Assembly (NCBI GenBank): GCA_027449545.1
Contig: DAIDLI010000155.1
Coordinates: 1-64,000, forward strand
DNA length: 64,000 nucleotides
Direction: 5' to 3'
Source: Acidobacteriaceae bacterium
GTDB lineage: Bacteria > Acidobacteriota > Terriglobia > Terriglobales > Acidobacteriaceae
Below the pieces are notes generated by a model, which saw only the letters and a list, made by a program, of their open reading frames with translations, searched no databases and was not told the origin of the DNA. A program made the position numbers and the translations under genes. Below, in pieces: positions 47,229 through 56,978 of the stretch (its first letter is position 1; each line of letters opens with the position of its first letter).

Positions 47229-47716
47229 AGCATGGATTCGCCGCAGAGCGCATCCGTCCTGAGATCGAAGCAGTTTGCTGCACTAGCGGATCCGTACGCG
47301 CTTCCTGCCCGAGGAGGGGCGGGTAATGATCGCCATCGCGCGGCCTCCCGGTATCGCTTACCGCACTTCAGGACGCGATCGCTGGATCCTGCGAATCCCG
47401 ACATCGCCGTCAAATACCAGAATGTCACCAATTTGGTCCCCGTCCCCGCTTCCTCTCCCCAACCCTGGCCGCTCCTGTTCCAGAACATGTCCCGGTAGCA
47501 CACCGAGAAATTGAGGTGTCCTCAGGAGAGCGCGCCAGGAAGTAGGGTGCAGTATTGACGCGAATCCTTGGCCCTCCAGGCAATGCAAAGGGCTGAGCGT
47601 GACGTGGTGCCGGCTCGTACCAGCCGTTTGTTAAATCCCAGAACTTCTTTGCTCAAGGACGCAAGCCGTTCCCAGTCGGCAGTTCAGATCAGTCGGGCGT
47701 CATAAATAAAAATCGA
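47229..47716. other. Intergenic region before the second complete receptor
   Basis: No credible gene is seen; the short frames here have no recognisable composition or ribosome-binding sites. No strong hairpin follows the second GH106 gene, so read-through into the receptor gene is possible besides the promoter at 47717-47746. Confidence 0.5.
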
Positions 47717-47746
47717 TTGACATTGATTACGACTGATGATTATGAT
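47717..47746 (+). promoter_or_regulatory. Sigma-70-like promoter for the receptor gene at 47879
   Basis: TTGACA at 47717-47722 (a perfect -35) and TATGAT at 47741-47746 (one mismatch to TATAAT) are separated by 18 bp. They lie about 130 bp upstream of the receptor start, in an AT-rich island that stands out from the GC-rich surroundings. Confidence 0.65.
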
Positions 47747-47878
47747 GCCGCTTCTATTAGAAAACGCGCGAATGCGCGCCAAATAAGGAAAACTGAGCAA
47801 GTCCAGGGGCGTAATGTGTCAGTCCCACACCACCAAGCCGAACGTTGCCCCATTAAATTCTGAGGAGGTTGCCAAACC

Positions 47879-50800
47879 ATGAATGGATTACGCCAACTGA
47901 AGAGGACTTGCGACGCCGGCCGGGTGGCCTGGGGTTTTGCCGGATCTTTATTCCTGATCTTTGCCCTCTTGTCCGCAACGCTACCGTGTCTGGCTCAGCT
48001 CAGCTCAACCGGCTCCATCACCGGCCGCGTGAGTGATCAGTCCGGTGCGGTGGTAGTGGGCGCGCATGTCACTATCCGCCACATTGAAACTGGCACCGTG
48101 ACGCAAACCATTTCCAACTCGGCTGGCGATTTCGCTCAAATGGGGTTGAACTCCGGACATTACGACATCAGCGTGTCGATGAGCGGATTTGATACCTACC
48201 GGCTGACCAACATTCATCTGGAGCCGATGGGCACTTTCGCAGTGAATGCGGCTCTGAAGCCTGGTAGCGTGTCCACCTCCGTGACCGTTGCTGGCGCCGA
48301 AGAGCAGGTGCAAACCACCACACCCGAAATATCCAATACAGTCTCGGAGGCGGAAACGGAGGCGCTCCCACTGAACGGCCGCAACTACCAGGGACTGGCC
48401 AGCCTGATGCCGGGCGTCATCAATACCTCGCCGGTGGGCGCACAGGGAACTGGCGGCTACTTGACCGACAATTCGATCGATGTGAACGGCTCCGGAACGG
48501 GCGGCTCTCTTTACACGGTAGACGGCGTCTGGAACCTTGACACGGGCGAGCACAATCAAAACACCGTCATTCCCAATCCCGATGCGATTGCCGAAGTGAA
48601 GGTGATGCAGAACAACTACAGCGCTGCGTACACGCTCGCGGGCAATGGCGTCATCATGGTGCAGACCAAGAGCGGTACGGACCAGTTCCATGGCGGTGGA
48701 TGGGAATTCTTGCGCAACACATTCCTGGATACCCGCAACTATGGGCAGCCAGCCAATCAAGGGCCCTCGCCGGAGGAATGGAACATTTTTGGATGGAATC
48801 TGGGCGGTCCCTTGGAGATCCCCAAGGTCTACGCGCCGGCCGAAAAGAGAACCTTCTTCTACTTCAATCAGCAGTGGGTGCGCCAAAAGCAGGAGAGCGT
48901 CATCCAGGGAGCGTCGGCAACCTCGGCGATGCGCAACGGAACCTTTCCAGTCGCTGGTTCGGGTTCTCCCTATCTGAGCAAGGCGAACGGAGGATGGCTG
49001 AAGGACCCCACCAAATCCGGCACCTGCAACGCCAGCAATCAGTCCGCTTGCTTTCCGGACAATCAGATTCCGTTGCAGCGCCTCGATCCGAATGCGCTGA
49101 CCCTTATCAATGCCCTGGCACCTTTGCCCAACAACGAGACCGGCGCCTTCAACAATTACATCAATACGTTTCCGACCCTCACCAATCAGATGGATGTGCT
49201 GGCCAAACTGGACGTCAATCTTTCGTCGACCTTCCGTCTAAGCGGCGAATACATGGATGAGGGAAACACCAGCACCAGCCCCAGCGCCAGCCGCATGGGA
49301 TCGCCCTTCCACAGCGACTATGATCTGTTCAACTCCAACGACCAGGTCGCGCAGCTTCAGTTACTACAGATTTACACGCCGAACCTGACCAATCAGAGCA
49401 GCATCTCTATCAGCGACATGGTTGAGGCGCACGATATCGGCGGCCCCAGCCATCTGTCGGACGTGCCAGGTTTTAACCAGGTGCTGCCTTACACTGGCGG
49501 GTTCCTGCAAAATTATCTGCCCCACGTTGGCCTTGCCGGCGGATGGTCGGGCTTCGGCGCAAGCTCCTGCTGCATCATTCCCCGCTACACCAGCCTCTTC
49601 GATACGGTTGCCGACAACGCCAGCTGGCTGCGCGGCAAACACTTCATCCAGAGCGGGATCACCATTCTGTTTGCCCACACCCGCCAGTGGAATACCGGCG
49701 GACCGCTCATGAATGGCTCCTTCAGCTTCAACGGCCAGACCACGGGCAATCCCATGGCCGATTATTTGCTCGGGTATGCCAACGGCTTCGGACAGGGCGA
49801 TACCGCCTTCCGCCGCTACATGCACTATCCCCTGGTTTCTCCTTATGTGGAAGACCAATGGAAGGCGACGCCCCGGTTCACTGTCAGCGCCGGTCTGCGC
49901 TGGTTCTATGAGCCGTGGAGCGATACAAAGGCGGGAACGGCGGCATCGTTTGATTCCGCGCTCTACAATCCTGCCGATGCGCCCATCGTGCAGACCAACG
50001 GGCGAATCACGCCAACGCCTGCGTACAACCCCGGGAACGGCATGGTGATCAACGGTCAAAATGGCATTCCCACCAACTTCACCCATGCCCACCAGTTCTA
50101 TCTCGCTCCGGTCCTCGGCTTTGCCTGGGATCCCTACGGAAATGGCCGCACCGCTTTCCGCGGCGGCTACGGCGTCACGTATTTCAAGGTGACGGAAGAC
50201 GGCTGTGCTCAGGGATGCGTCAATCCTCCTTTGCTGACCTCGGTGAACCTGATCAATGTGGGCTTCAGCGATCCGGTAGGCGCCGCGGCGCCGCTCACCG
50301 CTCCCGGAACCACAGGCGTCGACCTGCACAACTACCGCGCAGCGCAGATTCAGAACTTCAGCCTTAGCATGCAGCAGCAATTGGCGCAGAGCTGGTTTAT
50401 CTCCATCGCCGGAGCGGGCTCGGTCACCACCCATGAGCCTATAGGGACCGGGGGGCCGATCTTCCCTCTGGGGCAGCCCGCACCAGAGGGCGGTTACGAC
50501 TTCAATCCGCTTATTAACACCGGCAACTACTCGAATGCATACTTCTCTCCCTATCCCGGATATGCGAGCGTGGGCATGTACAGCTCCATCTTCAAGGGCA
50601 ACTGGTACGCACTTGAAACCAGCATCCACCATCCGATTGGCCACGGAGTCTATCTGCGCGCGGTCTACACCTGGTCGCATAACCTCGACAACCTGGGCGG
50701 ATGGATCAATCCCTACAATCTGCGCACTGCCTATGGCAATTCCACTGCGAACGGCGATATTCATCACGTCTTCACGAACAGCCTGATTTACGCGGAACCG

Positions 50801-51274
50801 TTCTTCACGAGCGGAGCAAAGTGGAAGCAGGAGCTTCTGGGTGGGTGGAAGTACTCCGACATGACCACGATCCAGAGCGGCGGTGCGATGTCGATGGGCA
50901 TGAGCATCGCGCACTCCGGACTCGCCGGCCGTCCCAACCAGAACGGCCCGGTCACTTACACCAAGGACTGGAAGAATACCGGCAATCAGTGGTTCAGCAC
51001 CACCCCGTTCAGCCAGCCGGCCGCCGGATACTATGGCAACGTCGGCAATGGCACGCTGCGGGGACCCGGCCTGGTCAACTTCAACATGGCCGCTTACAAG
51101 ACTTTCAGCTTCGCCGAAGGCATCAATCTACAGTTCCGGACGGAGTTCTTCAACGTCTTCAACCACACGAATCCCTACAATCCCACGACCAGCTTTGGCA
51201 ATGGCAACTTCGGCAAGATTACCAGCTACAAAGATTCCCGCACTGGTGAACTGGCCATGAAGTTCAACTTCTAA
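47879..51274 (+). CDS. TonB-dependent receptor, Oar-type, complete
   Basis: A 1,131-aa outer-membrane receptor. A signal peptide (1-40, ending CLAQ) precedes a carboxypeptidase-regulatory domain (ITGRVSDQSGAVVVGAHV...), the plug with LPLNGRNYQGLASLMPGV, and the barrel ending in AMKFNF. The ATG at 47879 has GAGGAGG about 11 nt upstream. Placed after the GH106 pair and before a convergent six-hairpin glycosidase, it probably imports the glycan or glycoside these enzymes act on. It is a different subgroup from the 37494-40733 receptor, with longer extracellular loops. Confidence 0.95.
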   Translation: MNGLRQLKRTCDAGRVAWGFAGSLFLIFALLSATLPCLAQLSSTGSITGRVSDQSGAVVVGAHVTIRHIETGTVTQTISNSAGDFAQMGLNSGHYDISVSMSGFDTYRLTNIHLEPMGTFAVNAALKPGSVSTSVTVAGAEEQVQTTTPEISNTVSEAETEALPLNGRNYQGLASLMPGVINTSPVGAQGTGGYLTDNSIDVNGSGTGGSLYTVDGVWNLDTGEHNQNTVIPNPDAIAEVKVMQNNYSAAYTLAGNGVIMVQTKSGTDQFHGGGWEFLRNTFLDTRNYGQPANQGPSPEEWNIFGWNLGGPLEIPKVYAPAEKRTFFYFNQQWVRQKQESVIQGASATSAMRNGTFPVAGSGSPYLSKANGGWLKDPTKSGTCNASNQSACFPDNQIPLQRLDPNALTLINALAPLPNNETGAFNNYINTFPTLTNQMDVLAKLDVNLSSTFRLSGEYMDEGNTSTSPSASRMGSPFHSDYDLFNSNDQVAQLQLLQIYTPNLTNQSSISISDMVEAHDIGGPSHLSDVPGFNQVLPYTGGFLQNYLPHVGLAGGWSGFGASSCCIIPRYTSLFDTVADNASWLRGKHFIQSGITILFAHTRQWNTGGPLMNGSFSFNGQTTGNPMADYLLGYANGFGQGDTAFRRYMHYPLVSPYVEDQWKATPRFTVSAGLRWFYEPWSDTKAGTAASFDSALYNPADAPIVQTNGRITPTPAYNPGNGMVINGQNGIPTNFTHAHQFYLAPVLGFAWDPYGNGRTAFRGGYGVTYFKVTEDGCAQGCVNPPLLTSVNLINVGFSDPVGAAAPLTAPGTTGVDLHNYRAAQIQNFSLSMQQQLAQSWFISIAGAGSVTTHEPIGTGGPIFPLGQPAPEGGYDFNPLINTGNYSNAYFSPYPGYASVGMYSSIFKGNWYALETSIHHPIGHGVYLRAVYTWSHNLDNLGGWINPYNLRTAYGNSTANGDIHHVFTNSLIYAEPFFTSGAKWKQELLGGWKYSDMTTIQSGGAMSMGMSIAHSGLAGRPNQNGPVTYTKDWKNTGNQWFSTTPFSQPAAGYYGNVGNGTLRGPGLVNFNMAAYKTFSFAEGINLQFRTEFFNVFNHTNPYNPTTSFGNGNFGKITSYKDSRTGELAMKFNF

Positions 51275-51285
51275 CCAACCGGCGA

Positions 51286-51316
51286 GGGCCTTCCGCCTTT
51301 TCCTGCGGAAGGGCCC
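51286..51316 (+). terminator. Hairpin after the receptor gene
   Basis: An imperfect inverted repeat (GGGCCTTCCGC at 51286-51296 and GCGGAAGGGCCC at 51305-51316, one bulge) lies 12 bases after the stop codon and is followed by a modest TTGCCTTTT tail. The remaining sequence to 51560 holds nothing recognisable. Confidence 0.6.
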
Positions 51317-51560
51317 TTGCCTTTTGGGCGAGGAGGACAATGAACTCTCGACGGCCTCAAAACACGAACCTAGCCGAAAGGGCGAGATAACGCACGACTA
51401 CTATTGACGACAGCACGGGCGGTTGTTCGACCGTAAAACAAGCCCCGGAAGTCCGATACTCGTTCATTTGCGGAGCAGAGGAAACCGGTCAGATTCGCGG
51501 ATTGAGGGCGATTCGTCGTGACGCAGTCTGGTCATCGTCATGCTGCTCGAGGTTGTGATC

Positions 51561-53744
51561 CTAAACCTCTTCGCGCATGTGCAGGCCGGTGTGATCCGAT
51601 TGAATGGTGAACCTTCGGTCGCCTCGGCACACATGGCGCAGTTCGCCCTTCACGTCTCTGGGCAATTCAGGGTTCATCAGCGAGGGGGCGCCGCCGAGTT
51701 TGGTGAGATAGCCGAAGAGCGTGCAGACGACGGTCTCTGCGAAGGCTCCGCCGGCCGAACATTCGCGCATGCAGCTCTGACGCTGCGCAATGCGAACGGG
51801 AGCGTCTCGGTCCCGCCGTGTTGCTCCATAGAACTCGTGCGCCTGCGCGTACACGCCTTCATAGACCGCGACCTGAGTCCGCCGCAGAAATGAAACCGCG
51901 GGGTTCCAATAGCCCAGGCGGCACATCGCGTCGACGGTGGCGGCAGGCCACGCGTCGTAGGCGCCCATGGGCCCGTGGTCGGGGCGGTCGGAGTTCGCCG
52001 CTGCCACGTCGCTCAGGGATTGCGCGCGCATCCACTTCTCCATCAGAAGCTCTCGCCGGACAAAGTCCACCATTTCACGCCTGATGTTGGCAGCCAGGTC
52101 CGCGGCCAGGAACCGGCCCACTGTCACGAAATCGTAGCAATGGCGCATCTCCACCCGCGTGCCGTCGCGATGCAGGCTCGCCCACACTCCCTGTCCCGGC
52201 ACGTAAAGCGTCATCACTGCTTTGAGCATGGCATCCGCCTCGATGCGCAACTGGCGAGCCTCGGCCTGATCGCCGGTCTCGTCGAGAATGTCTGCAAGCT
52301 CGCGCATCATCCATACATTCGCGGAATTGAGTGAGGGGACCTTGTCGATATAGGTGGGAACACACTCCAGGAGATTGCTCGCGTTACCGTAGTCGGCAAG
52401 CTCGTCGTTAGGATGCAGTCGCAGTTTCTTCCAGTTCGTAGCCAGAACCCGTAGTCGCTGGAGCACTGTCTGGTCGGCGATCTTCTCGCGCAGGAATTCT
52501 TTATCCTGCGTTACGACCAGATACGACCATGTGAGCCGGAAGATGGACAGATCGTTGGCCGCGTATCCGCGCAGATCCCATCCGGCGGGAACTTGCAGAT
52601 GGGCGGGGGGTGCAGGCCGCACCGTCTTGAAGACGACCACATCGCTGGCGTGTGGATCCTGTTCAAGAAAGAACTTGATTTGCTCCTTCATCTGCCGGGG
52701 TTCGAGCAGTGCGAAGATCGTCGAGAACAGCGAGGTATCCCAGTAATACACCACGCCTTTGGCGCGCTCGCCGCTGGTGATAAAGGTTCGGTTGCTCCAC
52801 AGGTCGGTTCGCAGCAGCACCAGAAGCGTGAGCACGCTGCGGTAATAGATCTCGCGGACCGCTGCATCCTCTGTAACCAGCAGCGGAGCGTTCCCCGAGA
52901 AGAACCGGTTACCCGGCGTGAAGGCGCTCGTCCAGCGCTCGTCCCACACGGCTTTGGTGCGGGCCCACTGCGTCTCAAACCACGCGGGTGTAAGATCTGC
53001 GCGGCCGCGCCTGTCCGGTTCTTCCACGTGCATGAGAAAGCGGATCTCGCGGCTTTCACCCGGTGCAAGTTGCATCTGCCACAAGGCAAACTGGCCGTCC
53101 ACTCTATTTTGCTCAAGATCGAAAAACGAATACACCGCGTCCATCTTCCATTCTTCTGATCTGGCACGAATCTCATGCGGACTGACGAGTTCCTGGTTCA
53201 CAGGCCGCCAGCCGACGTCTGCGGTGATGGCGATGTTCACGTTTTTGGCCGCTGTGTCACGATTGGTGAACTTCACCCGCCACAGGATCACCGTATCCTC
53301 GATGGCCAACCTGTTCGTGGTGACTACATCGAGGCTGCCGACCTGCGCGCGGCGTACAGCCTGGTAAGCAAACCAACGGCAGCTGGTACTTTCATAAGGC
53401 CGTCCGTCGATCGTCATCCCACACAGTGGAAGAGAATTGTAGAGAAGCCAGCGCGGTCCCGATTCGTCACGAGAGAGCGGCCCTCCAGGCAGGAAGTTGA
53501 CGCCGACGAGATCCGGCGCGCATGCGGCCATGTCATGAAAGTTATGCAGCGAGGGCATCTGGGCAAGCAGACCGCAATCGAGCCAACTGCTTCCCAGCTC
53601 GTCCAGCGTCGGCAGTCCGGGGACGCCTGAGGGCATGGCAGCTCGCCCGGTTGCGGACGCAAGAGTCTTACCGTGCAGTAACTCCGTTGAGAGCGCTGCA
53701 AGGCCCGTCTCGCAAAATAGTCGGCGGCTTAGGATCTTAGGCAT
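51561..53744 (-). CDS. Tat-exported six-hairpin (alpha/alpha-toroid) glycosidase-like protein
   Basis: A 727-aa protein with an N-terminal beta-sandwich and a C-terminal alpha/alpha barrel, as in the six-hairpin glycosidase superfamily (GH63, GH78, GH94 and relatives). The YYWDTSLFSTIFALLEP segment resembles the WD-containing active-site helix of this superfamily. Further helix blocks (YGNASNLLECVPTY, GAYDAWPAATVDAMCRLGYW) also fit. The ATG at 53744 is chosen because a twin-arginine signal (LSRRLFCETGLAAL) follows at once; the frame to 53999 is unlikely. It is convergent with the receptor gene. I cannot assign a GH family or substrate. Confidence 0.8.
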   Translation of the reverse strand: MPKILSRRLFCETGLAALSTELLHGKTLASATGRAAMPSGVPGLPTLDELGSSWLDCGLLAQMPSLHNFHDMAACAPDLVGVNFLPGGPLSRDESGPRWLLYNSLPLCGMTIDGRPYESTSCRWFAYQAVRRAQVGSLDVVTTNRLAIEDTVILWRVKFTNRDTAAKNVNIAITADVGWRPVNQELVSPHEIRARSEEWKMDAVYSFFDLEQNRVDGQFALWQMQLAPGESREIRFLMHVEEPDRRGRADLTPAWFETQWARTKAVWDERWTSAFTPGNRFFSGNAPLLVTEDAAVREIYYRSVLTLLVLLRTDLWSNRTFITSGERAKGVVYYWDTSLFSTIFALLEPRQMKEQIKFFLEQDPHASDVVVFKTVRPAPPAHLQVPAGWDLRGYAANDLSIFRLTWSYLVVTQDKEFLREKIADQTVLQRLRVLATNWKKLRLHPNDELADYGNASNLLECVPTYIDKVPSLNSANVWMMRELADILDETGDQAEARQLRIEADAMLKAVMTLYVPGQGVWASLHRDGTRVEMRHCYDFVTVGRFLAADLAANIRREMVDFVRRELLMEKWMRAQSLSDVAAANSDRPDHGPMGAYDAWPAATVDAMCRLGYWNPAVSFLRRTQVAVYEGVYAQAHEFYGATRRDRDAPVRIAQRQSCMRECSAGGAFAETVVCTLFGYLTKLGGAPSLMNPELPRDVKGELRHVCRGDRRFTIQSDHTGLHMREEV

Positions 53745-53992
53745 GATCGAAGAGGATTCGCTCCTTTTCGGGGTTGCGTGCGGAGTTAGGCGCCCAGAGA
53801 TTCCAGGTGAGATGCATAACCTCTCCGAAGAAGGAATGCGCTTTCCCTCGTTGCGAGCAGTATAGCGGCCGTGACAGGCTCCGGATATGCTGCGCCGAAA
53901 ATATGCTGTCACTGCAGGCAGGTTGGGACAACAGGGCTTCAGAATCCGCCACTCCACGGCTGCGGGGACGCCTGTGCCCGCTGGTTTGGCCG

Positions 53993-54157
53993 GTATCAAG
54001 TTCTGGAGATAGCGGACCGTTGCGCTGGGGTGCCTATCCTACGGTGAGCGGTCTCGCCTCAACCGCCTGGGACATGGCAGTGGGGGGTACGGATTTCTAC
54101 TATGCCGATTACGCTTCCGGCGGTGCGAGCGCAGAGACGCTTTGGAACACGAGCTCT
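53993..54157 (+). pseudogene. Remnant of an S53/kumamolisin-like peptidase gene
   Basis: Within an otherwise gene-free kilobase, this frame encodes VSSSGDSGPLRWGAYPT, then VSGLASTAWDMAVGGTDFYY, then a YASGGAS segment. These match the order of conserved segments in acidobacterial sedolisin-type proteases: the SGDSG block with the oxyanion Asp, then GLASTPY...AVGGTDF. Nothing upstream or downstream continues the family, and the catalytic Glu, Asp and Ser regions are absent. It is therefore a decayed fragment. Confidence 0.65.
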
Positions 54158-54841
54158 CCCAGGGATCGAACTCATCTTGGCCGCCTTCGCTGGTGACCAT
54201 GAACAGGGAAGCACCCTCGCCGCCGCGGACCGTGGTTATTCGCTAGTTTCATGGGCAGGAGGATTTCGTTGAACTAGTAGTCCTTGCGGTAGTAGACGCC
54301 GCACGTAACATGCATTAGCTCGTTCCATAGCCTGTCTGCTTCCCGCTTCGCGATCTACCGGGCTTTGCGATGGCCTTCCCTCTTGAGCCGGTTCCTCACC
54401 TTCCATGCATCGAGAACAGCGGCAATCCCAATAGCCCCTATGCGATTCAGCCGTGGGTGCTGAACCCGCTCTTCTGTGATTCCACCTGCGTCCTGAACTC
54501 CTCAGGCAATCACGAGCAGAATCTGGACTGGATCGGCGGCTTCTGGGCGCAGCAACCGTAGGAGCTGCAGCACCGCCACGCCTGTCCCTCTCGCTCCATG
54601 CGAAAGCGGCGCAGGAACTCTTGCGCGGCCCTGCCGGTACACTGTGCCCCGGCAGGGCCAGGGAGTCTCTCAGGAGGGCTCACACAGTTGCTGGTGCCAG
54701 GGTAGGCGCATATTCTGTTGCCTCGCCGACGGAGAGCGCCGTGCTGAATGTGCACGCAGCCGAATCACAGAATCGCCCTTCAGTCTGCAGACCCGCAAAT
54801 CCAGACACCGCCGACGGGTACATTGGTGCAAGTCGGGCTAG
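54158..54841. other. Gene-poor region, probably decayed DNA
   Basis: No intact gene is seen. Short frames such as 54370-54561 lack ribosome-binding sites and family similarity. With the protease remnant just upstream, this looks like a former gene neighbourhood in decay. No insertion-sequence ends or target duplications were recognised. Confidence 0.55.
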
Positions 54842-55750
54842 TCAGGAAATTCTCGATACGTCAATGTTGGAGTGAAACTCTCGCCTGCCCGCAATACTGC
54901 TCCGCAGACAAAAGAGTGCGCCATTCAAGGGAGTGGTCTGGCTGCGGCTGTGCCCACCTCCGCTGGTGACGTAGATGTCGCTGAGATCGGGGCCGCCAAA
55001 GGCGAGGCTCGTCACGTTTTCTGCGGGAATAGAAACGCGGGCAGCGGGCTTTCCGTTGGGATCAAGGCGCACCAAAGCTGCGCCGCCCCAAGCGGCATAC
55101 CAGAGGCAATCTTCGGCGTCGAGCGTGCATCCGTCCGGCATTCCGTCGCTGGCCGGAGCCTGATGAAAGATGCGCTGATTGCGAATGGAGCCGTCAGACT
55201 CATCGTAATCGAAACGGTATATGCAGTGTTTGATGGAGTCTGTAAAGAAAAGCGATTTGCGGTCTCCGCTAAAGGCGAGGCCGTTGGAGCAGCCGATGCC
55301 GTCAAGAAGCAAGGTGAGCGAGCCATCTGGATCGAGGCGGTAAAGCCGCCCCGGCTCTCGGTCGGCTACGGTACCGCAGAAGACTCTTCCCTGCGGGTCG
55401 GCGATTACATCATTGAAGCGGAACTTGAGTTCGGCCTCGATTTGCCGGACGAGAGTGCTCTCCTGGCCTTGTCTCCAGCAGGTAATAGTTCCGCGATCTT
55501 TGAAGAGCAGCAGGGAACCGTCTCGTTGCAAGGTGAAACCGCCGACCGGGCGGCCACAGTAGATCTGCTCGTGAGTGCCAGTGCCCAATCGATAGCGGAA
55601 GAGTCGGCCAGTCGCGATATCGGTCCACAGAAGACAATTCTCCGCCGCATGCCAGAGGGGGTTCTCTCCAAGAATGCAGGCACAGTCGGCGGCAACAGCG
55701 GGATCGCTGCATAGTCTATCCCCAGACGGGTTTGGCATCGGGACATGCAT
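54842..55750 (-). CDS. SMP-30/gluconolactonase family lactonase
   Basis: A 302-aa six-bladed beta-propeller lactone hydrolase, metal-dependent and probably cytoplasmic (no signal peptide). Family metal-site segments are visible in order: LGENPLWH with the Glu ligand, FRFNDVIADPQGRVFCG with the Asn ligand, CSNGLAFSGD, and MPDGCTLDAEDCLWYA with the Asp ligand. Such enzymes open aldonolactones made by sugar dehydrogenases. The start lies 3 bp after the stop of an exported oxidoreductase gene, so the two are coupled. The galactonate-dehydratase-type and DapA-type genes in the divergent operon would act on the resulting sugar acid. Confidence 0.92.
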   Translation of the reverse strand: MHVPMPNPSGDRLCSDPAVAADCACILGENPLWHAAENCLLWTDIATGRLFRYRLGTGTHEQIYCGRPVGGFTLQRDGSLLLFKDRGTITCWRQGQESTLVRQIEAELKFRFNDVIADPQGRVFCGTVADREPGRLYRLDPDGSLTLLLDGIGCSNGLAFSGDRKSLFFTDSIKHCIYRFDYDESDGSIRNQRIFHQAPASDGMPDGCTLDAEDCLWYAAWGGAALVRLDPNGKPAARVSIPAENVTSLAFGGPDLSDIYVTSGGGHSRSQTTPLNGALFCLRSSIAGRREFHSNIDVSRIS

Positions 55751-55753
55751 CGA

Positions 55754-56731
55754 TCATTGCGCTAAAGTGGCTGAGTCAATTCGCATCGGGATGCCGCCAT
55801 GCTGCATACTGCGATGCGCGGCATCCATGAAGGCCATGATCTCCAGCGTCTCTTCTGTGGAGACTGGTGGCTTGCCGCCGCGCATAAACGCAAGGATGGC
55901 CTGGAGCAGCGGCACATAGTCGATTTGCAGGTTGGCAAAGGTCTCGCTCGATCTGTTGTCCAGAAAGGCCGTGGCGCCAAAAGGGAAGTCCGGCCGAAAG
56001 AGATGGACGACACCCACACGGCCATCTTTCCACGCCGCGGTGAGAACGTCGCTGTTGGCGGTGTGCAGACGTGTCACGCTTTCCGCGCCCGGGCCGAGTA
56101 GCGCATAGAGGATAGAGATACTGTGGATGCCATACCAGGACAGATCCAGTGAACTGCCGGTGCCGAGAACTCCAGGTCCCCACACATCGGCGCCGCGCGC
56201 ATTTCCTGACTTCAACTTGGGCAGCACGAAGCGCATGGCCGAAGCGCTAAACCAGCGGACGTGATGCGAGGCCGCGTAGGCCGCTAATGAGGTTGCAGCC
56301 GCGAGCGATGAAGCGAAGGGTTTGTCGACGAAGATAGGTTTGCCGCAGGCGGCTGCCTCCACGAACTCCTGCGGCCGGCTGCTGGCATCGACGCTGAGCA
56401 GGAGGAGTCCGTCGACCCGCGGGCAGAGATCGTGGATTCGGTCGACGAACGGAATTTTCCAGCGGCGCTGCAAAGCTTCAGTAATGCTTGCGATCCGATC
56501 GCGGCTTAGCGCAACGAGTGGGTTGCCGCCACGATAGGCGACGACGACCCGCGCACCGGGCACGTGATCTTTCGCGTGTGTGTCATTCAGGATGCGCGTG
56601 AACTCCTCAGCATGCGTGGAGTCGGTGCCAATAATGCCTAGGCGCAGCTGCAACGTCTGCGCCTGAATATGAACGCAGTACAACAACGTCAGTGCCAGCG
56701 TGAGCCGGGTGCAGCGGCGAAAGAGCAGCAT
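55754..56731 (-). CDS. Exported Gfo/Idh/MocA-like oxidoreductase
   Basis: A 325-aa protein with a Sec signal peptide (MLLFRRCTRLTLALTLLYC, ending IQAQ) before a Rossmann-type domain (LRLGIIGTDSTHAEEF). The start is the ATG at 56731, with AAAGGA at 5 nt spacing. The family Lys is present in FVDKPFASSL, where the EKP motif reads DKP. The glycine-rich loop is degenerate: GTDSTH in place of GxGxxG. Exported family members often bring their cofactor through the Tat system, but no twin arginine is seen here. It may be a sugar dehydrogenase or an inactive binding protein. It is followed at once by the SMP-30 lactonase. Confidence 0.85.
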   Translation of the reverse strand: MLLFRRCTRLTLALTLLYCVHIQAQTLQLRLGIIGTDSTHAEEFTRILNDTHAKDHVPGARVVVAYRGGNPLVALSRDRIASITEALQRRWKIPFVDRIHDLCPRVDGLLLLSVDASSRPQEFVEAAACGKPIFVDKPFASSLAAATSLAAYAASHHVRWFSASAMRFVLPKLKSGNARGADVWGPGVLGTGSSLDLSWYGIHSISILYALLGPGAESVTRLHTANSDVLTAAWKDGRVGVVHLFRPDFPFGATAFLDNRSSETFANLQIDYVPLLQAILAFMRGGKPPVSTEETLEIMAFMDAAHRSMQHGGIPMRIDSATLAQ

Positions 56732-56928
56732 AGTCATCCTTTGTTTAAAGCACAACAATCGCCCCTGCGCAAGATAGGCGGTCACGACCAAGGGGCGTCG
56801 GCAAACGCGGAGGGGGCGGCACGGAACCTGCCGTCTTGAATCCTACACCCCAAGTAGAAGCATCGATTGCGCAACCGGAGGGCGCCCGACGTGCAATTTT
56901 TGGATGGGAGGCAAAGCCACTTCTTCTG

Positions 56929-56957
56929 TTGACAAGCCGAATGGCGAGAGCTAATGT
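56929..56957 (+). promoter_or_regulatory. Sigma-70-like promoter of the catabolic operon
   Basis: TTGACA at 56929-56934 and TAATGT at 56952-56957 are separated by exactly 17 bp. They lie 55 bp upstream of the first gene of the rightward operon. The -35 is perfect and the -10 is weak, which fits a promoter under regulator control. Confidence 0.55.
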
Positions 56958-56978
56958 TCAAGTATCCTATTTGCGAAT

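Noticed and set aside
49364-50914. 516-codon minus-strand frame opposite the 47879 receptor gene
   Set aside because: It is a shadow ORF: the plus strand encodes a well-defined TonB receptor and the minus translation has no domain or signal.
53745-54841. Possible insertion-sequence remnant in the gene desert
   Set aside because: No transposase fragment, terminal inverted repeats or target duplications were recognisable.
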